NCBI RefSeq assembly: GCF_900103165.1
Contig: NZ_FNKY01000001.1
Span: 1,488,001-1,552,000, forward strand
Direction: 5' to 3'
DNA length: 64,000 nt
DNA from: Nitrosospira multiformis
GTDB taxonomy: Bacteria; Pseudomonadota; Gammaproteobacteria; Burkholderiales; Nitrosomonadaceae
Within the stretch, counting starts at the first letter, position 1, and every line of letters starts with the position of its first letter. This document shows positions 10,683 to 20,090 of this stretch, piece after piece. The notes below the pieces were generated by a model. The model was not told the origin of the DNA and made no database searches. It was given only the letters and a program-made list of their open reading frames with translations. The position numbers were made by a program, and so were the translations under genes.

Positions 10683-11744
10683 TTGGATATTACCGTAGCT
10701 ATAGACTGCATGGGTGGCGATCACGGCCCTCATGTGACGGTTCCCGCAGTCGTCGATTATCTCCATCATAATCCCGGAACGGATATTGTTCTGGTGGGAT
10801 TGCCCGACGCCATTGAGTCGGAATTGCGCGCCATCAAATTTGCACCCAGTCCGCGACTTAGAATTCACGCCGCGAGCGAGGTGGTGGGTATGGATGAGTC
10901 GCCCGCCCTGGCGTTACGCAATAAGAAAAATTCCTCGATGCGAGTTGCGCTCGATCTCGTGAAAAACGGTGAGGCTCAAGCTTGTGTGAGTGCGGGTAAT
11001 ACGGGGGCATTGATAGCAACTTCACGTTTTGTATTGAAGATGCTTCCCGGCATTGACCGGCCTGCGCTCGCGGTGGTGTTGCCTACGATACGGGGACGCA
11101 CGTATGTGCTTGATCTGGGCGCCAACGTGGATTGTAGCGCCGAGCATCTGCTTCAATTCGGTATCATGGGGGCTACCCTGGTATCCTCCGTTGAAAATAA
11201 AAAGAGACCCAGCGTCGGCTTGCTGAATATTGGCGAGGAAGAGATTAAAGGTAATGAAGTAGTGAAACAGGCTGCGGAATTGCTGAGGGACAGCGGACTC
11301 AATTTTTACGGGAACATCGAAGGCAATGACATTTATAAAGGAACGACCGACGTGGTTGTGTGTGATGGCTTTGTCGGCAATGTTGCCTTGAAAACGTCGG
11401 AAGGGGTAGCACAGATGCTTTCCACTTACCTGCGCGAAGAATTCAAGCGAAATTTTCTCACGAAATTCGCGGGACTTGTCGCCTTGCCGGTCATTAAGGC
11501 ATTCAAACGGCGAGTGGATCACCGCCAATACAATGGCGCGAGCCTGCTGGGATTGCGTGGCATTGTTATCAAAAGCCACGGCGCGGCGGACAGTTATGCA
11601 TTCACTTTCGCCATTGCGCGCGCAGTGGATGAAGTGCGCGGCGGGATGCTGCGCCATCTGAGTGCACGCGCAGCAAAGTTGCCGCATCAGCCGGAAAGTT
11701 TGTCTTCTTATCCAAGATCCATGCCGGAGGAGCATCCGACATGA
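10683..11744 (+). CDS. plsX: Phosphate acyltransferase PlsX
   Basis: 353 residues from TTG 10683. It converts acyl-ACP and phosphate to acyl-phosphate for phospholipid synthesis. The N-terminus [17 protein letters not shown] is diagnostic, and the conserved glycine-rich [14 protein letters not shown] and [13 protein letters not shown] motifs follow. The frame opens 18 codons earlier (10629), but the protein family begins at [12 protein letters not shown], and AAAGGCG sits just upstream of the TTG. Its stop overlaps the fabH start by 4 nt (ATGA), indicating translational coupling. Confidence 0.96.
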   Translation: MDITVAIDCMGGDHGPHVTVPAVVDYLHHNPGTDIVLVGLPDAIESELRAIKFAPSPRLRIHAASEVVGMDESPALALRNKKNSSMRVALDLVKNGEAQACVSAGNTGALIATSRFVLKMLPGIDRPALAVVLPTIRGRTYVLDLGANVDCSAEHLLQFGIMGATLVSSVENKKRPSVGLLNIGEEEIKGNEVVKQAAELLRDSGLNFYGNIEGNDIYKGTTDVVVCDGFVGNVALKTSEGVAQMLSTYLREEFKRNFLTKFAGLVALPVIKAFKRRVDHRQYNGASLLGLRGIVIKSHGAADSYAFTFAIARAVDEVRGGMLRHLSARAAKLPHQPESLSSYPRSMPEEHPT

Positions 11745-12700
11745 TGTATTCCAGAATTGTGGGGACAGGCAGCTATCTGCCGGAAAAAATTCTCACAAAT
11801 CATGATCTGGAGCGCATGGTGGATACCAGTGATGAGTGGATACGTACTCGCACCGGTATCGCGGAGCGCCGCATCGCAGCGGACAATCAAATGGCCAGTG
11901 ATCTGGCGCTCAACGCGAGCCGTAAAGCAATGGAGGCAGCGGGTGTTACGGCTGTGGATATCGATCTGATCATTGTTGCCACTACCACGCCGGATGTGAT
12001 TTTTCCCAGCACCGCCTGCATTTTGCAGGATAAGCTCGGGGTCAGGGGTTGCCCGGTATTTGATGTGCAGGCGGTATGCAGTGGTTTCGTCTACGCGCTT
12101 GCCACGGCAGACATGTTTATTCGCGCCGGAAAGTGCCGCACCGCGCTGGTGGTTGGTACCGAAATCTATTCGCGTATACTCGACTGGACTGATCGCAGCA
12201 CTTGCGTGCTGTTCGGTGACGGCGCGGGCGCCGTCATACTGACTCGGAGTGATCAGCCTGGAATACTTTCAAGTCATCTGCATGCTGACGGCAGCCATAG
12301 CAAAATCCTCGCGGTGCCCGGGAGTGTCTGCGGCGGCAAGGTGCAGGGCACGCCATTCGTTACGATGGAAGGTAATACGGTTTTCAAGTTTGCGATAAAG
12401 GTATTGGAAGAAGTGGTATATGAGGCGCTGGCTGAGAATAATCTGCAAGTATCTGATATTGATTGGTTGATTCCGCATCAGGCCAACATCCGTATTATCG
12501 TCTCCACCGCCAGGAAGTTGGGGATTCCGATGGAAAAAGTGGTTGTTACCCTGGACCGGCAAGGTAACACTTCCGCAGCCTCTATTCCCCTGGCGCTGGA
12601 TGCAGCCGTACGTGACGGCCGCATCCAATCCGGCCAGCATGTGCTGCTGGAGGGCGTAGGAGGGGGATTCACCTGGGGGGCAGTGCTGATTCGTTGGTAA
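11741..12700 (+). CDS. fabH: 3-oxoacyl-ACP synthase III (KAS III)
   Basis: 319 residues. It condenses acetyl-CoA with malonyl-ACP to start fatty-acid synthesis. The Cys-His-Asn triad is visible: cysteine in [14 protein letters not shown] (about 112), histidine in [11 protein letters not shown] (about 245) and asparagine in [12 protein letters not shown] (about 275). The ending [16 protein letters not shown] is typical. Two adjacent ATGs (11741 and 11744) could start translation. A 17-bp palindrome downstream separates it from fabD. Confidence 0.97.
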   Translation: MMYSRIVGTGSYLPEKILTNHDLERMVDTSDEWIRTRTGIAERRIAADNQMASDLALNASRKAMEAAGVTAVDIDLIIVATTTPDVIFPSTACILQDKLGVRGCPVFDVQAVCSGFVYALATADMFIRAGKCRTALVVGTEIYSRILDWTDRSTCVLFGDGAGAVILTRSDQPGILSSHLHADGSHSKILAVPGSVCGGKVQGTPFVTMEGNTVFKFAIKVLEEVVYEALAENNLQVSDIDWLIPHQANIRIIVSTARKLGIPMEKVVVTLDRQGNTSAASIPLALDAAVRDGRIQSGQHVLLEGVGGGFTWGAVLIRW

Positions 12701-12736
12701 AGCGCGGATATTTGTAAATGAGGTGGTCAATAAACC

Positions 12737-12778
12737 AGCAGCCTGTCGGACTTGTTCCTTTAAGTCCGACAGGCTGCT
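12737..12778. repeat. 17-bp perfect inverted repeat (REP-like / terminator-like)
   Basis: Arms AGCAGCCTGTCGGACTT (12737-12753) and AAGTCCGACAGGCTGCT (12762-12778) are perfectly complementary around an 8-nt loop. No long U-tract follows, so termination would be atypical. A related, decayed palindrome lies at 19872-19930, which suggests a dispersed repeat family. It is followed directly by ATCCGGCAGTTG, a motif resembling the one at the right edge of the window. Confidence 0.75.
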
Positions 12779-12890
12779 AGATCCGGCAGTTGACTTATTT
12801 TTCAATTGAATATTCATCACTTATTTATTTTCGGCCTGTAGTTAGTGGATTATCAATTTTTTTATCTGTTCTATTAACGAGGGAACGTCA

Positions 12891-13841
12891 ATGGGAGTCC
12901 CCGTAAGATTTGCATGCGTGTTTCCTGGCCAAGGCTCTCAATCAGTGGGAATGATGAATGGATATGCCGATTTTCCCATCGTGCGCAAGACCTTTGCCGA
13001 AGCATCCGATATTCTCGGGCAGGATTTCTGGACGATGGCCGAAAATGGCCCGGTTGATAAGCTCAATCTAACAGTTAACACCCAACCGCTGATGTTAATG
13101 GCGGGTGTTGCGGTATATCGTGCTTGGGAAAGCCTGGGAGATGCGAAGCCGTTTTTTGTGGCGGGGCATAGCCTGGGAGAATATACCGCACTGGTAGCCT
13201 CGGGAGCATTGGCTTTTGCCGATGCACTGTTACTGGTGCGTTTTCGGGCAGAGGTGATGCAGCAGGCTGTCCCGGAAGGTGTGGGGGGTATGGCTGCGAT
13301 CCTGGGGCTTGAGGATGAGCTGGTGCGCACGGTGTGCAAGCAAGTTACCAGTGCTTCTGATGGGGAATTGCTGGAGCCGGCAAACTTTAATTCGCCTGGC
13401 CAGATCGTAATCGCGGGACATAGAAATGCGGTGATGCGCGGCATGGAACTGGCGGCGTCGAATGGAGCAAAACGAACATTGATGTTGCCAGTGAGTGTGC
13501 CCTCACATTGCTCTTTGATGAGTGAAGCAGCCGAGAAAATGCAACAAAAGTTGGAGCTGGTGACGCTCATGCAGCCAAAAATCCCGGTATTGCACAATGC
13601 GGATGTGCAACAGCACGATGAGCCCGCTGAAATAAAGAAAATTCTGGTGCGGCAATTATGCGAACCAGTGCGATGGACAGAAACTATTCGCTCCTTTGCC
13701 GCAGCGGGTGTTCTTCATGTGATGGAATGCGGCCCAGGTAAAGTGTTGTCGGGACTTAACAAGCGTATAGATGGAAATGTGCAGAGTTTTGCACTGACGG
13801 ATGGCGTGGCACTTCAGCATGCTGCGGCTGTATTAATGTAG
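12891..13841 (+). CDS. fabD: Malonyl-CoA:ACP transacylase
   Basis: 316 residues. It loads malonyl groups from CoA to ACP. FACVFPGQGSQ opens the protein, the nucleophile elbow GHSLGEY carries Ser94, and the partner histidine is in VPSHCSLM (about 203). Gln11 in the PGQGSQ loop forms the oxyanion hole. GAGGGA precedes ATG 12891. It lies between fabH and fabG in the standard fab order. The upstream palindrome may allow separate control from fabH. Confidence 0.97.
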   Translation: MGVPVRFACVFPGQGSQSVGMMNGYADFPIVRKTFAEASDILGQDFWTMAENGPVDKLNLTVNTQPLMLMAGVAVYRAWESLGDAKPFFVAGHSLGEYTALVASGALAFADALLLVRFRAEVMQQAVPEGVGGMAAILGLEDELVRTVCKQVTSASDGELLEPANFNSPGQIVIAGHRNAVMRGMELAASNGAKRTLMLPVSVPSHCSLMSEAAEKMQQKLELVTLMQPKIPVLHNADVQQHDEPAEIKKILVRQLCEPVRWTETIRSFAAAGVLHVMECGPGKVLSGLNKRIDGNVQSFALTDGVALQHAAAVLM

Positions 13842-13897
13842 GATGAAGAAGCTGGGCGTTTGTCGCGCAGAGTGATTCGTATTGAACATACTGGAGA

Positions 13898-14641
13898 ATG
13901 ATGCTGCAAAATCAAATAGCGTTCGTAACCGGCGCCAGCCGGGGTATCGGACAGGCGATTGCGCTTGAACTCGGCAGGCAAGGTGCCACTACGATTGGTA
14001 CCGCCACCACCGAAGATGGCGCCCGGATCATCAGCCATTACCTGAAAGAGGAGGGCATCAAAGGTAGCGGCGTGATGCTGAACGTAAATAATGCGGTCCA
14101 GATTGAAAACGTTCTTAATACGGTACGTCAGGAATTTGGTGATATCGCAATACTGGTGAATAACGCCGGTATTACCCGGGATAATTTACTCGTCCGGATG
14201 AAAGACGAAGAGTGGGATGAAATCATGGAAACTGATCTTAAATCAGTTTTTCGTTTGAGCCGCGCAGTGTTGCGAGCCATGATGAAAGCAAGGTACGGAC
14301 GCATCATCAACATTTCGTCGGTAGTGGGAGCTACCGGCAATATGGGACAGGCGAATTATGCTGCAGCCAAAGCCGGGATATTTGGTTTCAGCAAATCCCT
14401 GGCGCGTGAAGTGGGCAGCCGCAACATTACCGTCAATTGCATCGCGCCAGGTTTCGTGGAGACCGACATGACACGCGCACTTACCGGCAAACAGCACCAA
14501 GACCTGATCCAGCACGTACCGCTGGGCAGATTGGCACAGCCCAAAGAAATCGCTTCAGCAGTTGCATTTATCGCTTCACCGGACGCGGGATACATTACCG
14601 GTGCGACGCTTCATGTAAATGGTGGAATGTATATGGATTAA
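13898..14641 (+). CDS. fabG: 3-oxoacyl-ACP reductase
   Basis: 247 residues. A short-chain dehydrogenase that reduces 3-oxoacyl-ACP with NADPH. The cofactor loop TGASRGIGQ is at residues 10-18, NNAGITRDN is in the core, and the catalytic Tyr-x3-Lys lies in ANYAAAKAG with Ser in NISSVVG. The C-terminal YITGATLHVNGGMYMD is FabG-like. Adjacent ATGs at 13898 and 13901 follow GGAG; the second has the better spacing. Confidence 0.96.
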   Translation: MMLQNQIAFVTGASRGIGQAIALELGRQGATTIGTATTEDGARIISHYLKEEGIKGSGVMLNVNNAVQIENVLNTVRQEFGDIAILVNNAGITRDNLLVRMKDEEWDEIMETDLKSVFRLSRAVLRAMMKARYGRIINISSVVGATGNMGQANYAAAKAGIFGFSKSLAREVGSRNITVNCIAPGFVETDMTRALTGKQHQDLIQHVPLGRLAQPKEIASAVAFIASPDAGYITGATLHVNGGMYMD

Positions 14642-14746
14642 TGGCAGTACTTTAAATTAATGCAGAATGGTGCACGCTATCAGGATGCATCCTGGCTGCT
14701 CATTTTATGGTTGATGGTGTTCTGATTTTATTAATACCGAAAACTT

Positions 14747-14754
14747 GCTAGAAT
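14747..14754 (+). promoter_or_regulatory. Possible extended -10 promoter for acpP
   Basis: TGCTAGAAT-type sequence gives an extended -10 (TAGAAT at 14749-14754 preceded by TG), 35 nt before the acpP ATG. The -35 region is poor. A separate strong acpP promoter is expected because ACP is very abundant. Confidence 0.4.
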
Positions 14755-14789
14755 GACGACGTTTTTCTTACCGGAGAAGAGGAATCTAG

Positions 14790-15026
14790 ATGGAAAATGT
14801 AGAGCAGCGTATAAAAAAGATCGTGGCCGAGCAACTGGGAGTGAATGAGGCGGATGTCAAAAACGAATCATCCTTTGTGGATGATCTGGGCGCCGACTCG
14901 CTTGATACCGTGGAGCTGGTCATGGCGTTGGAAGAAGAATTCAAGTGCGAAATTCCCGATGAGCAGGCAGAGAAAATAAATACCGTTCAGCAGGCCATTG
15001 ATTATATCAATTCTCACTCCAACTAA
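14790..15026 (+). CDS. acpP: Acyl carrier protein
   Basis: A 78-residue acidic protein. It carries growing acyl chains on a 4'-phosphopantetheine attached to Ser37 in the motif [18 protein letters not shown]. Length, acidity and position between fabG and fabF are canonical. GGAGAAGAGG lies just upstream of the ATG. Products interact with FabH, FabD, FabG and FabF encoded alongside. Confidence 0.98.
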   Translation: MENVEQRIKKIVAEQLGVNEADVKNESSFVDDLGADSLDTVELVMALEEEFKCEIPDEQAEKINTVQQAIDYINSHSN

Positions 15027-15061
15027 TTCCTGCTTTAAGCACACCCCGACTCGGAGTCACT

Positions 15062-16309
15062 TTGTCCAAACGTAGGGTAGTTATCACTGGTCTGGGTATT
15101 ATTTCGCCTATCGGAAACACCGTTCCGGATGCATGGACCAATGTTGTCGCGGGAAAATCGGGTGTTACCCGCATTACCCGTTTCGATGCTTCCGCATTTG
15201 CGTCCCAGATTGCCGGTGAGGTCAAGGATTTCGATGTCACAAATTATCTTTCTGTTAAAGATGCGCGCCGGATGGATATTTTTATCCACTATGGCATGGC
15301 TGCGGCAATCCAGGCGGTCAAGGACGCGGGTCTCGGGGAGATAGCCGGTACGAACCTAGATGCCGAGCGTATCGGCGTTAATATCGGCTCCGGAATCGGA
15401 GGCTTATCGATGATAGAGAATACCCACGACACTTATCACGTGGGTGGTCCGCGCAAGATCTCGCCCTTCTTCATTCCCAGTACCATCATCAATATGATCG
15501 CCGGTAACCTGTCCATCATGTTCGGATTCAAAGGGCCGAATCTTGCGATTGTCACCGCCTGTACCACTGCGACTCATTGCATTGGCGACTCGGCACGTCT
15601 GATCGAATACGGTGATGTGGATGTAATGGTCGCGGGTGGTGCGGAGTCCTGCGTAACACCGCTCGCCATTGGCGGATTTGCTTCGGCGCGGGCCCTGTCG
15701 ACTCGCAACGACGATCCCGTTACCGCTAGCCGGCCGTGGGATAAAGACCGGGATGGTTTTGTGCTGGGTGAGGGGGCGGGGGTTCTGGTGCTGGAAGAAA
15801 TGGAACATGCCAAGCGCCGGGGAGCGAAGATTTATGCTGAACTGGCCGGCTTCGGCATGAGTGCTGATGCCTACCACATGACTGCTCCCTCTGAAGATGG
15901 CGAGGGCGCTGCGCGTTGCATGACCAGTGCACTCAGAAATGCAGGGATAGAAGCCGCCGGAGTGGATTACATTAATGCGCATGGCACTTCCACTCCGCTG
16001 GGTGACATTGCGGAAACCATTGCGGTGAAGCGCTGCTTTGGCGAGCATGCGAAGAAACTTGTGGTTAATTCCACAAAATCCATGACTGGACACTTGTTGG
16101 GTGCGGCGGGCGGGGTTGAGGCCATATTCTCTGCCTTGGCGGTGCATCATCAGATTTCTCCTCCCACCATCAATATTTTCGACCAGGATCCGGTATGCGA
16201 TCTGGATTACGTTCCCAATACCGCGCGAGAAATGAAGATTGATGTGGCGATGTCAAATTCATTTGGCTTTGGTGGCACAAACGGTACGCTGATCTTCCGT
16301 AAGATTTGA
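15062..16309 (+). CDS. fabF: 3-oxoacyl-ACP synthase II (KAS II)
   Basis: 415 residues from TTG 15062 (CGGAG upstream). It elongates acyl-ACP chains by decarboxylative Claisen condensation. The Cys-His-His triad is present: Cys167 in [10 protein letters not shown], histidine in [11 protein letters not shown] (about 307) and histidine in [13 protein letters not shown] (about 344). [16 protein letters not shown] closes the protein. The final residues lie 16 nt from mltG, so the two are likely co-transcribed. Confidence 0.97.
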   Translation: MSKRRVVITGLGIISPIGNTVPDAWTNVVAGKSGVTRITRFDASAFASQIAGEVKDFDVTNYLSVKDARRMDIFIHYGMAAAIQAVKDAGLGEIAGTNLDAERIGVNIGSGIGGLSMIENTHDTYHVGGPRKISPFFIPSTIINMIAGNLSIMFGFKGPNLAIVTACTTATHCIGDSARLIEYGDVDVMVAGGAESCVTPLAIGGFASARALSTRNDDPVTASRPWDKDRDGFVLGEGAGVLVLEEMEHAKRRGAKIYAELAGFGMSADAYHMTAPSEDGEGAARCMTSALRNAGIEAAGVDYINAHGTSTPLGDIAETIAVKRCFGEHAKKLVVNSTKSMTGHLLGAAGGVEAIFSALAVHHQISPPTINIFDQDPVCDLDYVPNTAREMKIDVAMSNSFGFGGTNGTLIFRKI

Positions 16310-16325
16310 CTTATCGTTGTAGCGC

Positions 16326-17324
16326 ATGCGGACGCTAAAACGCATCATTTTCCTTGTGCTGGCCAGTGCAATCCTGTTTGCTGGATGGTTTGCCTATCAG
16401 ATCAACAAACCCGTTCAGCTTCCCGTTGTTCCCTACGAGTTCTCCATCGAACCCGGTAGCAGCTTGAGAAGCGTTGCGAAGCAATTAGTCGATGCGGGCG
16501 TTTTGCACGATGTCTGGTCTTTTGTCCTGTTGTCGCGGGTGATGGGACTTGCATCTTCACTCAAGGCCGGAGATTATGAAATTGCGGCAAGCACTTCCCC
16601 ACTGCAATTACTGGAACGTATCACCAAAGGCGACATCAATCAGAGTGAGATCAGATTTATAGAAGGCTGGACTTTTTCACAGCTTAGACAAATCCTGGAC
16701 GCGCATCCAGCCATCCGGCACGACACCACTCATCTTGCTGACAAGGAAATCCTGCGGTTAATCGGCGCGGGCGAAACGCCAGCGGAAGGATTGTTTTTTC
16801 CCGATACCTATTTTTTTGCGCGGGGCAGCAGCGACATCACCATATTGAGGCGTGCTTACCACGCAATGCAGAACCATCTCAATACGGCATGGGCCGAACG
16901 CGCCGCGGATCTGCCCCTGACAGATCCTTATCAGGCATTGATCCTGGCATCAATTGTTGAAAAAGAAACCGGTAGGGAGAGCGATCGCACCATGGTGGCA
17001 GGGGTATTTATCAACCGGTTGCGATTAGGCATGTTGCTGCAAACTGATCCAACTGTTATTTATGGTCTGGGAAAAAAATTTGACGGCAACCTGCGTAAGA
17101 AAGATCTTCTGACCGATCAGGAATACAATACGTACACGCGCGGTGGCTTGCCACCCACCCCCATTGCCATGCCGGGACTGGCCTCGATTCAGGCAGCGTT
17201 GAATCCCGCTAAAACCAATGCCCTTTACTTTGTCGCAAAAGGGAATGGGGAATCGCATTTTTCCAATAATCTGGCGGATCACAATCGTGCCGTATCAAGG
17301 TATCAGAGACGACAGCCACCTTAG
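16326..17324 (+). CDS. mltG: Endolytic murein transglycosylase MltG (YceG)
   Basis: 332 residues. It cleaves nascent glycan strands within the chain and so limits peptidoglycan strand length. A single N-terminal membrane segment (about 5-24, IIFLVLASAILFAGWFAYQI) anchors it facing the periplasm. A LysM-like region (IEPGSSLRSVAKQLVDAGV) follows. The catalytic domain has SIVEKETGRESDR, with the catalytic glutamate near 221, and LGMLLQTDPTVIYGLG. The usual tmk-holB partners downstream are absent here; instead there is a gap and convergent gshA. Confidence 0.95.
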   Translation: MRTLKRIIFLVLASAILFAGWFAYQINKPVQLPVVPYEFSIEPGSSLRSVAKQLVDAGVLHDVWSFVLLSRVMGLASSLKAGDYEIAASTSPLQLLERITKGDINQSEIRFIEGWTFSQLRQILDAHPAIRHDTTHLADKEILRLIGAGETPAEGLFFPDTYFFARGSSDITILRRAYHAMQNHLNTAWAERAADLPLTDPYQALILASIVEKETGRESDRTMVAGVFINRLRLGMLLQTDPTVIYGLGKKFDGNLRKKDLLTDQEYNTYTRGGLPPTPIAMPGLASIQAALNPAKTNALYFVAKGNGESHFSNNLADHNRAVSRYQRRQPP

Positions 17325-17375
17325 TTTTGCTCCTGTCCACAGGAGAGCGCAAGTCATGGATTATTAATAGAATAA

Positions 17376-17531
17376 TCAATCATGGGCCTTGATCGTCTCG
17401 ATTGCGAATCCATTCCGTTGCCGCCCTTGATTAAGCGGGTAAAGAATCTGGCGCAGGTGTGGAATTTCATAGCCGGTAACCTTCGCAATACCTTCCGGAA
17501 ACAGCCACTGGCTGCAATACCTGTTCCCTAA
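17376..17531 (-). pseudogene. Possible coding remnant, 51 codons without start
   Basis: Between mltG and gshA a minus-strand frame of 51 sense codons reads YCSQWLFPEGIAKVTGYEI and ends GFAIETIKAHD. Its composition looks protein-like, but it is bounded upstream by an in-frame TGA (17534-17532) and has no ATG. I do not recognise the family. It may be the tail of a decayed gene, or chance. Confidence 0.25.
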
Positions 17532-17570
17532 TCACACGATAGATTAAGAAATCGATCGTAAAGGTAACCG

Positions 17571-19223
17571 CTAATTCCGGGTTTTGAGAAAACCGTCCGG
17601 TATATTTTGAGGTAGATTCTGCGAAAGCATGCTGCTGGCGGCGGCATCCTGGAAATAGTTGCTCAGGTAGTGATCGAAAGGAATCTCATGCGTGGCATCC
17701 AGCTGTTGCTGCTGCGCCAGCGATGTTTCGACCTCGAGATCAAAGCGCCTCTTCACCGAAGCATCCAATGTACACTGCCTGAAGTCGCGGGTGTATTCAT
17801 GGGATTTCTGCAACACCAGCTCGGTAATCGACATCTTTTGCGTCCGCATGGCCGACAGCATCCTGGCCGAAGCGGTCAACTCGGGGTGATGGATCACTTC
17901 GACCTGTTTGCTCAACGCCTGGGTGTAGGGTTTATCGCGATCGCCATAATCCAGGATCTCACAGATCTCCTGCATTTGCCCGCACAGCCTCAGCGCCCAT
18001 TGCCGCAGCGGAATCTCCCGCCCATGGTCCAACAGCTTCAGCTCCGGATCCCTGCCCCGGTTGGCCACCGCCAACGCATTCCCGCTAATCTCCTCATGCT
18101 GCCTCAAGTCATGCCCCGCATTGGACTGGAATAAACAGAAAAGACTCAATGCCTCGAGAAAGCGCATGGTCTCGATCGAAATACCCGCAGGCTCAAACAG
18201 ATCGACATCCACCGCGCGTATCTCAATATACTGAATCCCCCGGCTTCCCAGCGCCTGCAGCGGCCGCTCATTGGGTCGCGTCGGCTGCTTCGGCCGCACC
18301 GAAGTGTAATACTCGTTCTCGATTTGCAGGAAATGGGTATTCAACTGCCGGTACTGGCCGCCCACCTTTGCCCCGATCCGCTCGTAGCCGAGATAAGGGA
18401 TCGTAGTCGCCCGGCGCAAGTCACGGATGTACTCCTCCATACTGTTAAAGGAAATATGAAACATCGATTGAACCGGATTCAAATAGCCGATCTCGCTCAT
18501 CCTCAAAGAAGTCGCGTAAGGCTTGTAATAAGAAGTCTCATCGAACTTCTCCAAAGTGCGGGCATGCGCAGACTGACGGCTATCGATGAAGCTCTTGCCG
18601 ACCGCCGGGGACGAACCGAACAAATACAGGATCAGCCAGCCATAACGCTGCAAGTTCCTGATCATTCCCATATACGCCTGCGTCGTGAACGATTGCAGAT
18701 CGCCGGAATGCTTCATGAAATGCTGATATTGCGGCCAGAATGGCTCGGGCAGCGAATAGTTGAAATGGATACCGGCGATGACCTGCATGCAACGGCCGTA
18801 GCGGTAGCTCAACCCCCGCCGGTAGATATGCTTCATCCTCCCCACATTGGAGGTACCATACTCGGCAATGGGAATGACCGGGTCCCGCAAATCGCCGATC
18901 GGCATGCTGGCTGCCAGCAACAATTCATCACCGATGTGCGCGCAGACGTATTGATGCAAATCCGTCAGAAACCCCAGCATCTGGCCTGTATCCGCTAATG
19001 CCGGCGTGATCAATTCCAATAGCGCCTCGGAATAATCCGTGGTGATATGCGGATGCATCAATGCAGCCCCGAGCTGACGCGGATGAGGCAGCTGCGAGAG
19101 GGATCCGGCGCGGGTGATGCGCAGGCTTTCCTTCTCGATCCCTTTCAGACCACCCACTAATACCGGCCGGAGGGATGCGTCAATGGCCTTTTTGAAGCGT
19201 TCATTAGATGACTTGTGTGACAT
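17571..19223 (-). CDS. gshA: Glutamate-cysteine ligase
   Basis: 550 residues. It makes gamma-glutamylcysteine, the first step of glutathione synthesis. GLKGIEKESLRI at the N-terminus and LELITPA, the ATP/glutamate-binding segment, are typical of the proteobacterial GshA class, as are IAGIHFNYSLPE and EIRAVDVDLFEPAGIS. ATG 19223 (MSHKSSNERF) is chosen because AAGGAG lies 9 nt upstream; an ATG at 19271 is in frame but lacks a ribosome site. It is convergent with mltG. gshB is not in the window. Confidence 0.95.
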   Translation of the reverse strand: MSHKSSNERFKKAIDASLRPVLVGGLKGIEKESLRITRAGSLSQLPHPRQLGAALMHPHITTDYSEALLELITPALADTGQMLGFLTDLHQYVCAHIGDELLLAASMPIGDLRDPVIPIAEYGTSNVGRMKHIYRRGLSYRYGRCMQVIAGIHFNYSLPEPFWPQYQHFMKHSGDLQSFTTQAYMGMIRNLQRYGWLILYLFGSSPAVGKSFIDSRQSAHARTLEKFDETSYYKPYATSLRMSEIGYLNPVQSMFHISFNSMEEYIRDLRRATTIPYLGYERIGAKVGGQYRQLNTHFLQIENEYYTSVRPKQPTRPNERPLQALGSRGIQYIEIRAVDVDLFEPAGISIETMRFLEALSLFCLFQSNAGHDLRQHEEISGNALAVANRGRDPELKLLDHGREIPLRQWALRLCGQMQEICEILDYGDRDKPYTQALSKQVEVIHHPELTASARMLSAMRTQKMSITELVLQKSHEYTRDFRQCTLDASVKRRFDLEVETSLAQQQQLDATHEIPFDHYLSNYFQDAAASSMLSQNLPQNIPDGFLKTRN

Positions 19224-19285
19224 TCTATGACTCCTTGGCTTCGTTTCAGACAGCCTGCGAGGAATATGCATGTTGGTTTTGGAGA

Positions 19286-19540
19286 TTATTTCCTCAAGGA
19301 TTCAGGACGATCAGTCAATCGCTTAATCTTTTTCTTGTCATGAATACGCTGTGTTACATCGTATTGTACCCCCAGAAAATAAAATGCCTTACCATCGGGA
19401 TCAAGGAGCGACGTAACTGCCAGGTGGCTATAAAATAATTCACTATTTTTACGATAATTCATTCTACTCACACGGGGATCCAATATTTCTGAGTGGATTT
19501 GTGGAATCAATCCCGGATCTTTCTCAATTATAAACGTCAT
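19286..19540 (-). pseudogene. Truncated LOV/PAS domain fragment
   Basis: An 84-codon frame whose middle, MNYRKNSELFYSHLAVTSLL then GKAFYFLGVQYDVTQR, matches the second half of LOV-type PAS domains (NYRKDG-x-FWN...GxxxxFVGVQxDVT). The first half is missing. Upstream in the same frame is a TGA (19552-19550), and before it RNQFFRLLSDK, which may be a degraded version of the LOV core GRNCRFLQ with the photoactive cysteine lost. No output domain follows: the protein ends soon after the coiled linker. It is probably a gene relic, though a tiny expressed PAS protein from ATG 19540 cannot be excluded. Confidence 0.55.
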
Positions 19541-19871
19541 TATTTTTCCTCAACGTTTATCAGACAACAATCGAAAAAACTGGTTGCGCTTAAACTGTCA
19601 GCTATCGTCTCGAGGCTTGATCTCTCTGCTCTATCTCCATGAATTGCTTGATAGCCTTTACACTTTCTCGGTACTGTCTTGTGTGGCAACTCGAGTAGAT
19701 TTTCAAAAGATTTCATGGATAATTTGAGTTTAAGTATTCAGAGACGCGGGCTGGACGAATCAAGCACTTAATCGCATCGATAGGGATTGGAAGTACACTC
19801 AAAGCACGTTACCCGGTTGAAAAATAATAATCTTGAAAGTCGATTCAGAGCGTTAGGACGAAAATGTTAAC

Positions 19872-19930
19872 TCCTGTTGGACTTGGAGAATCGAAAGTTT
19901 TGCGACCGATTTTCTTTAAGTCCGATAGGA
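19872..19930. repeat. Decayed palindromic repeat related to 12737-12778
   Basis: Arms TCCTGTTGGACTT (19872-19884) and AAGTCCGATAGGA (19918-19930) pair with only two G-T wobbles around a 33-nt loop. The right half, TTTAAGTCCGAYAGG, is shared with the perfect palindrome at 12737-12778. Confidence 0.55.
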
Positions 19931-19958
19931 CATCAGTTTTCTCGATAAACGTAAAAAA

Positions 19959-19986
19959 TTGACATTGCTGTCTTCAAAAGTAGAAT
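19959..19986 (+). promoter_or_regulatory. Sigma-70 promoter for the mcl-mtkAB genes
   Basis: A perfect -35 TTGACA (19959-19964) and a -10 TAGAAT (19981-19986) are separated by 16 nt. They lie about 105 nt upstream of the malyl-CoA lyase ATG, leaving a leader of about 95 nt. Confidence 0.65.
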
Positions 19987-20090
19987 GGCGGGTTATTTAA
20001 TAAATGCCGGGTGTTATTTTTCTTGATTCATCCGGGGAAAATAAAAATTCGGACCTTGTCAATTAAATTGCCTAAATCAGGAAGGAGAAA

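Larger units (their letters stand above)
19541..20090. other. 550-bp non-coding region upstream of the malyl-CoA lyase gene
   Basis: Contains the upstream remnant of the LOV fragment (to about 19590), an imperfect palindrome at 19872-19930 and a strong promoter at 19959-19986. I see no other supportable gene in it. Confidence 0.6.

Noticed and set aside
15404-16150. 248-codon minus-strand frame in fabF
   Set aside because: No family features; fabF is clearly coded on the other strand.
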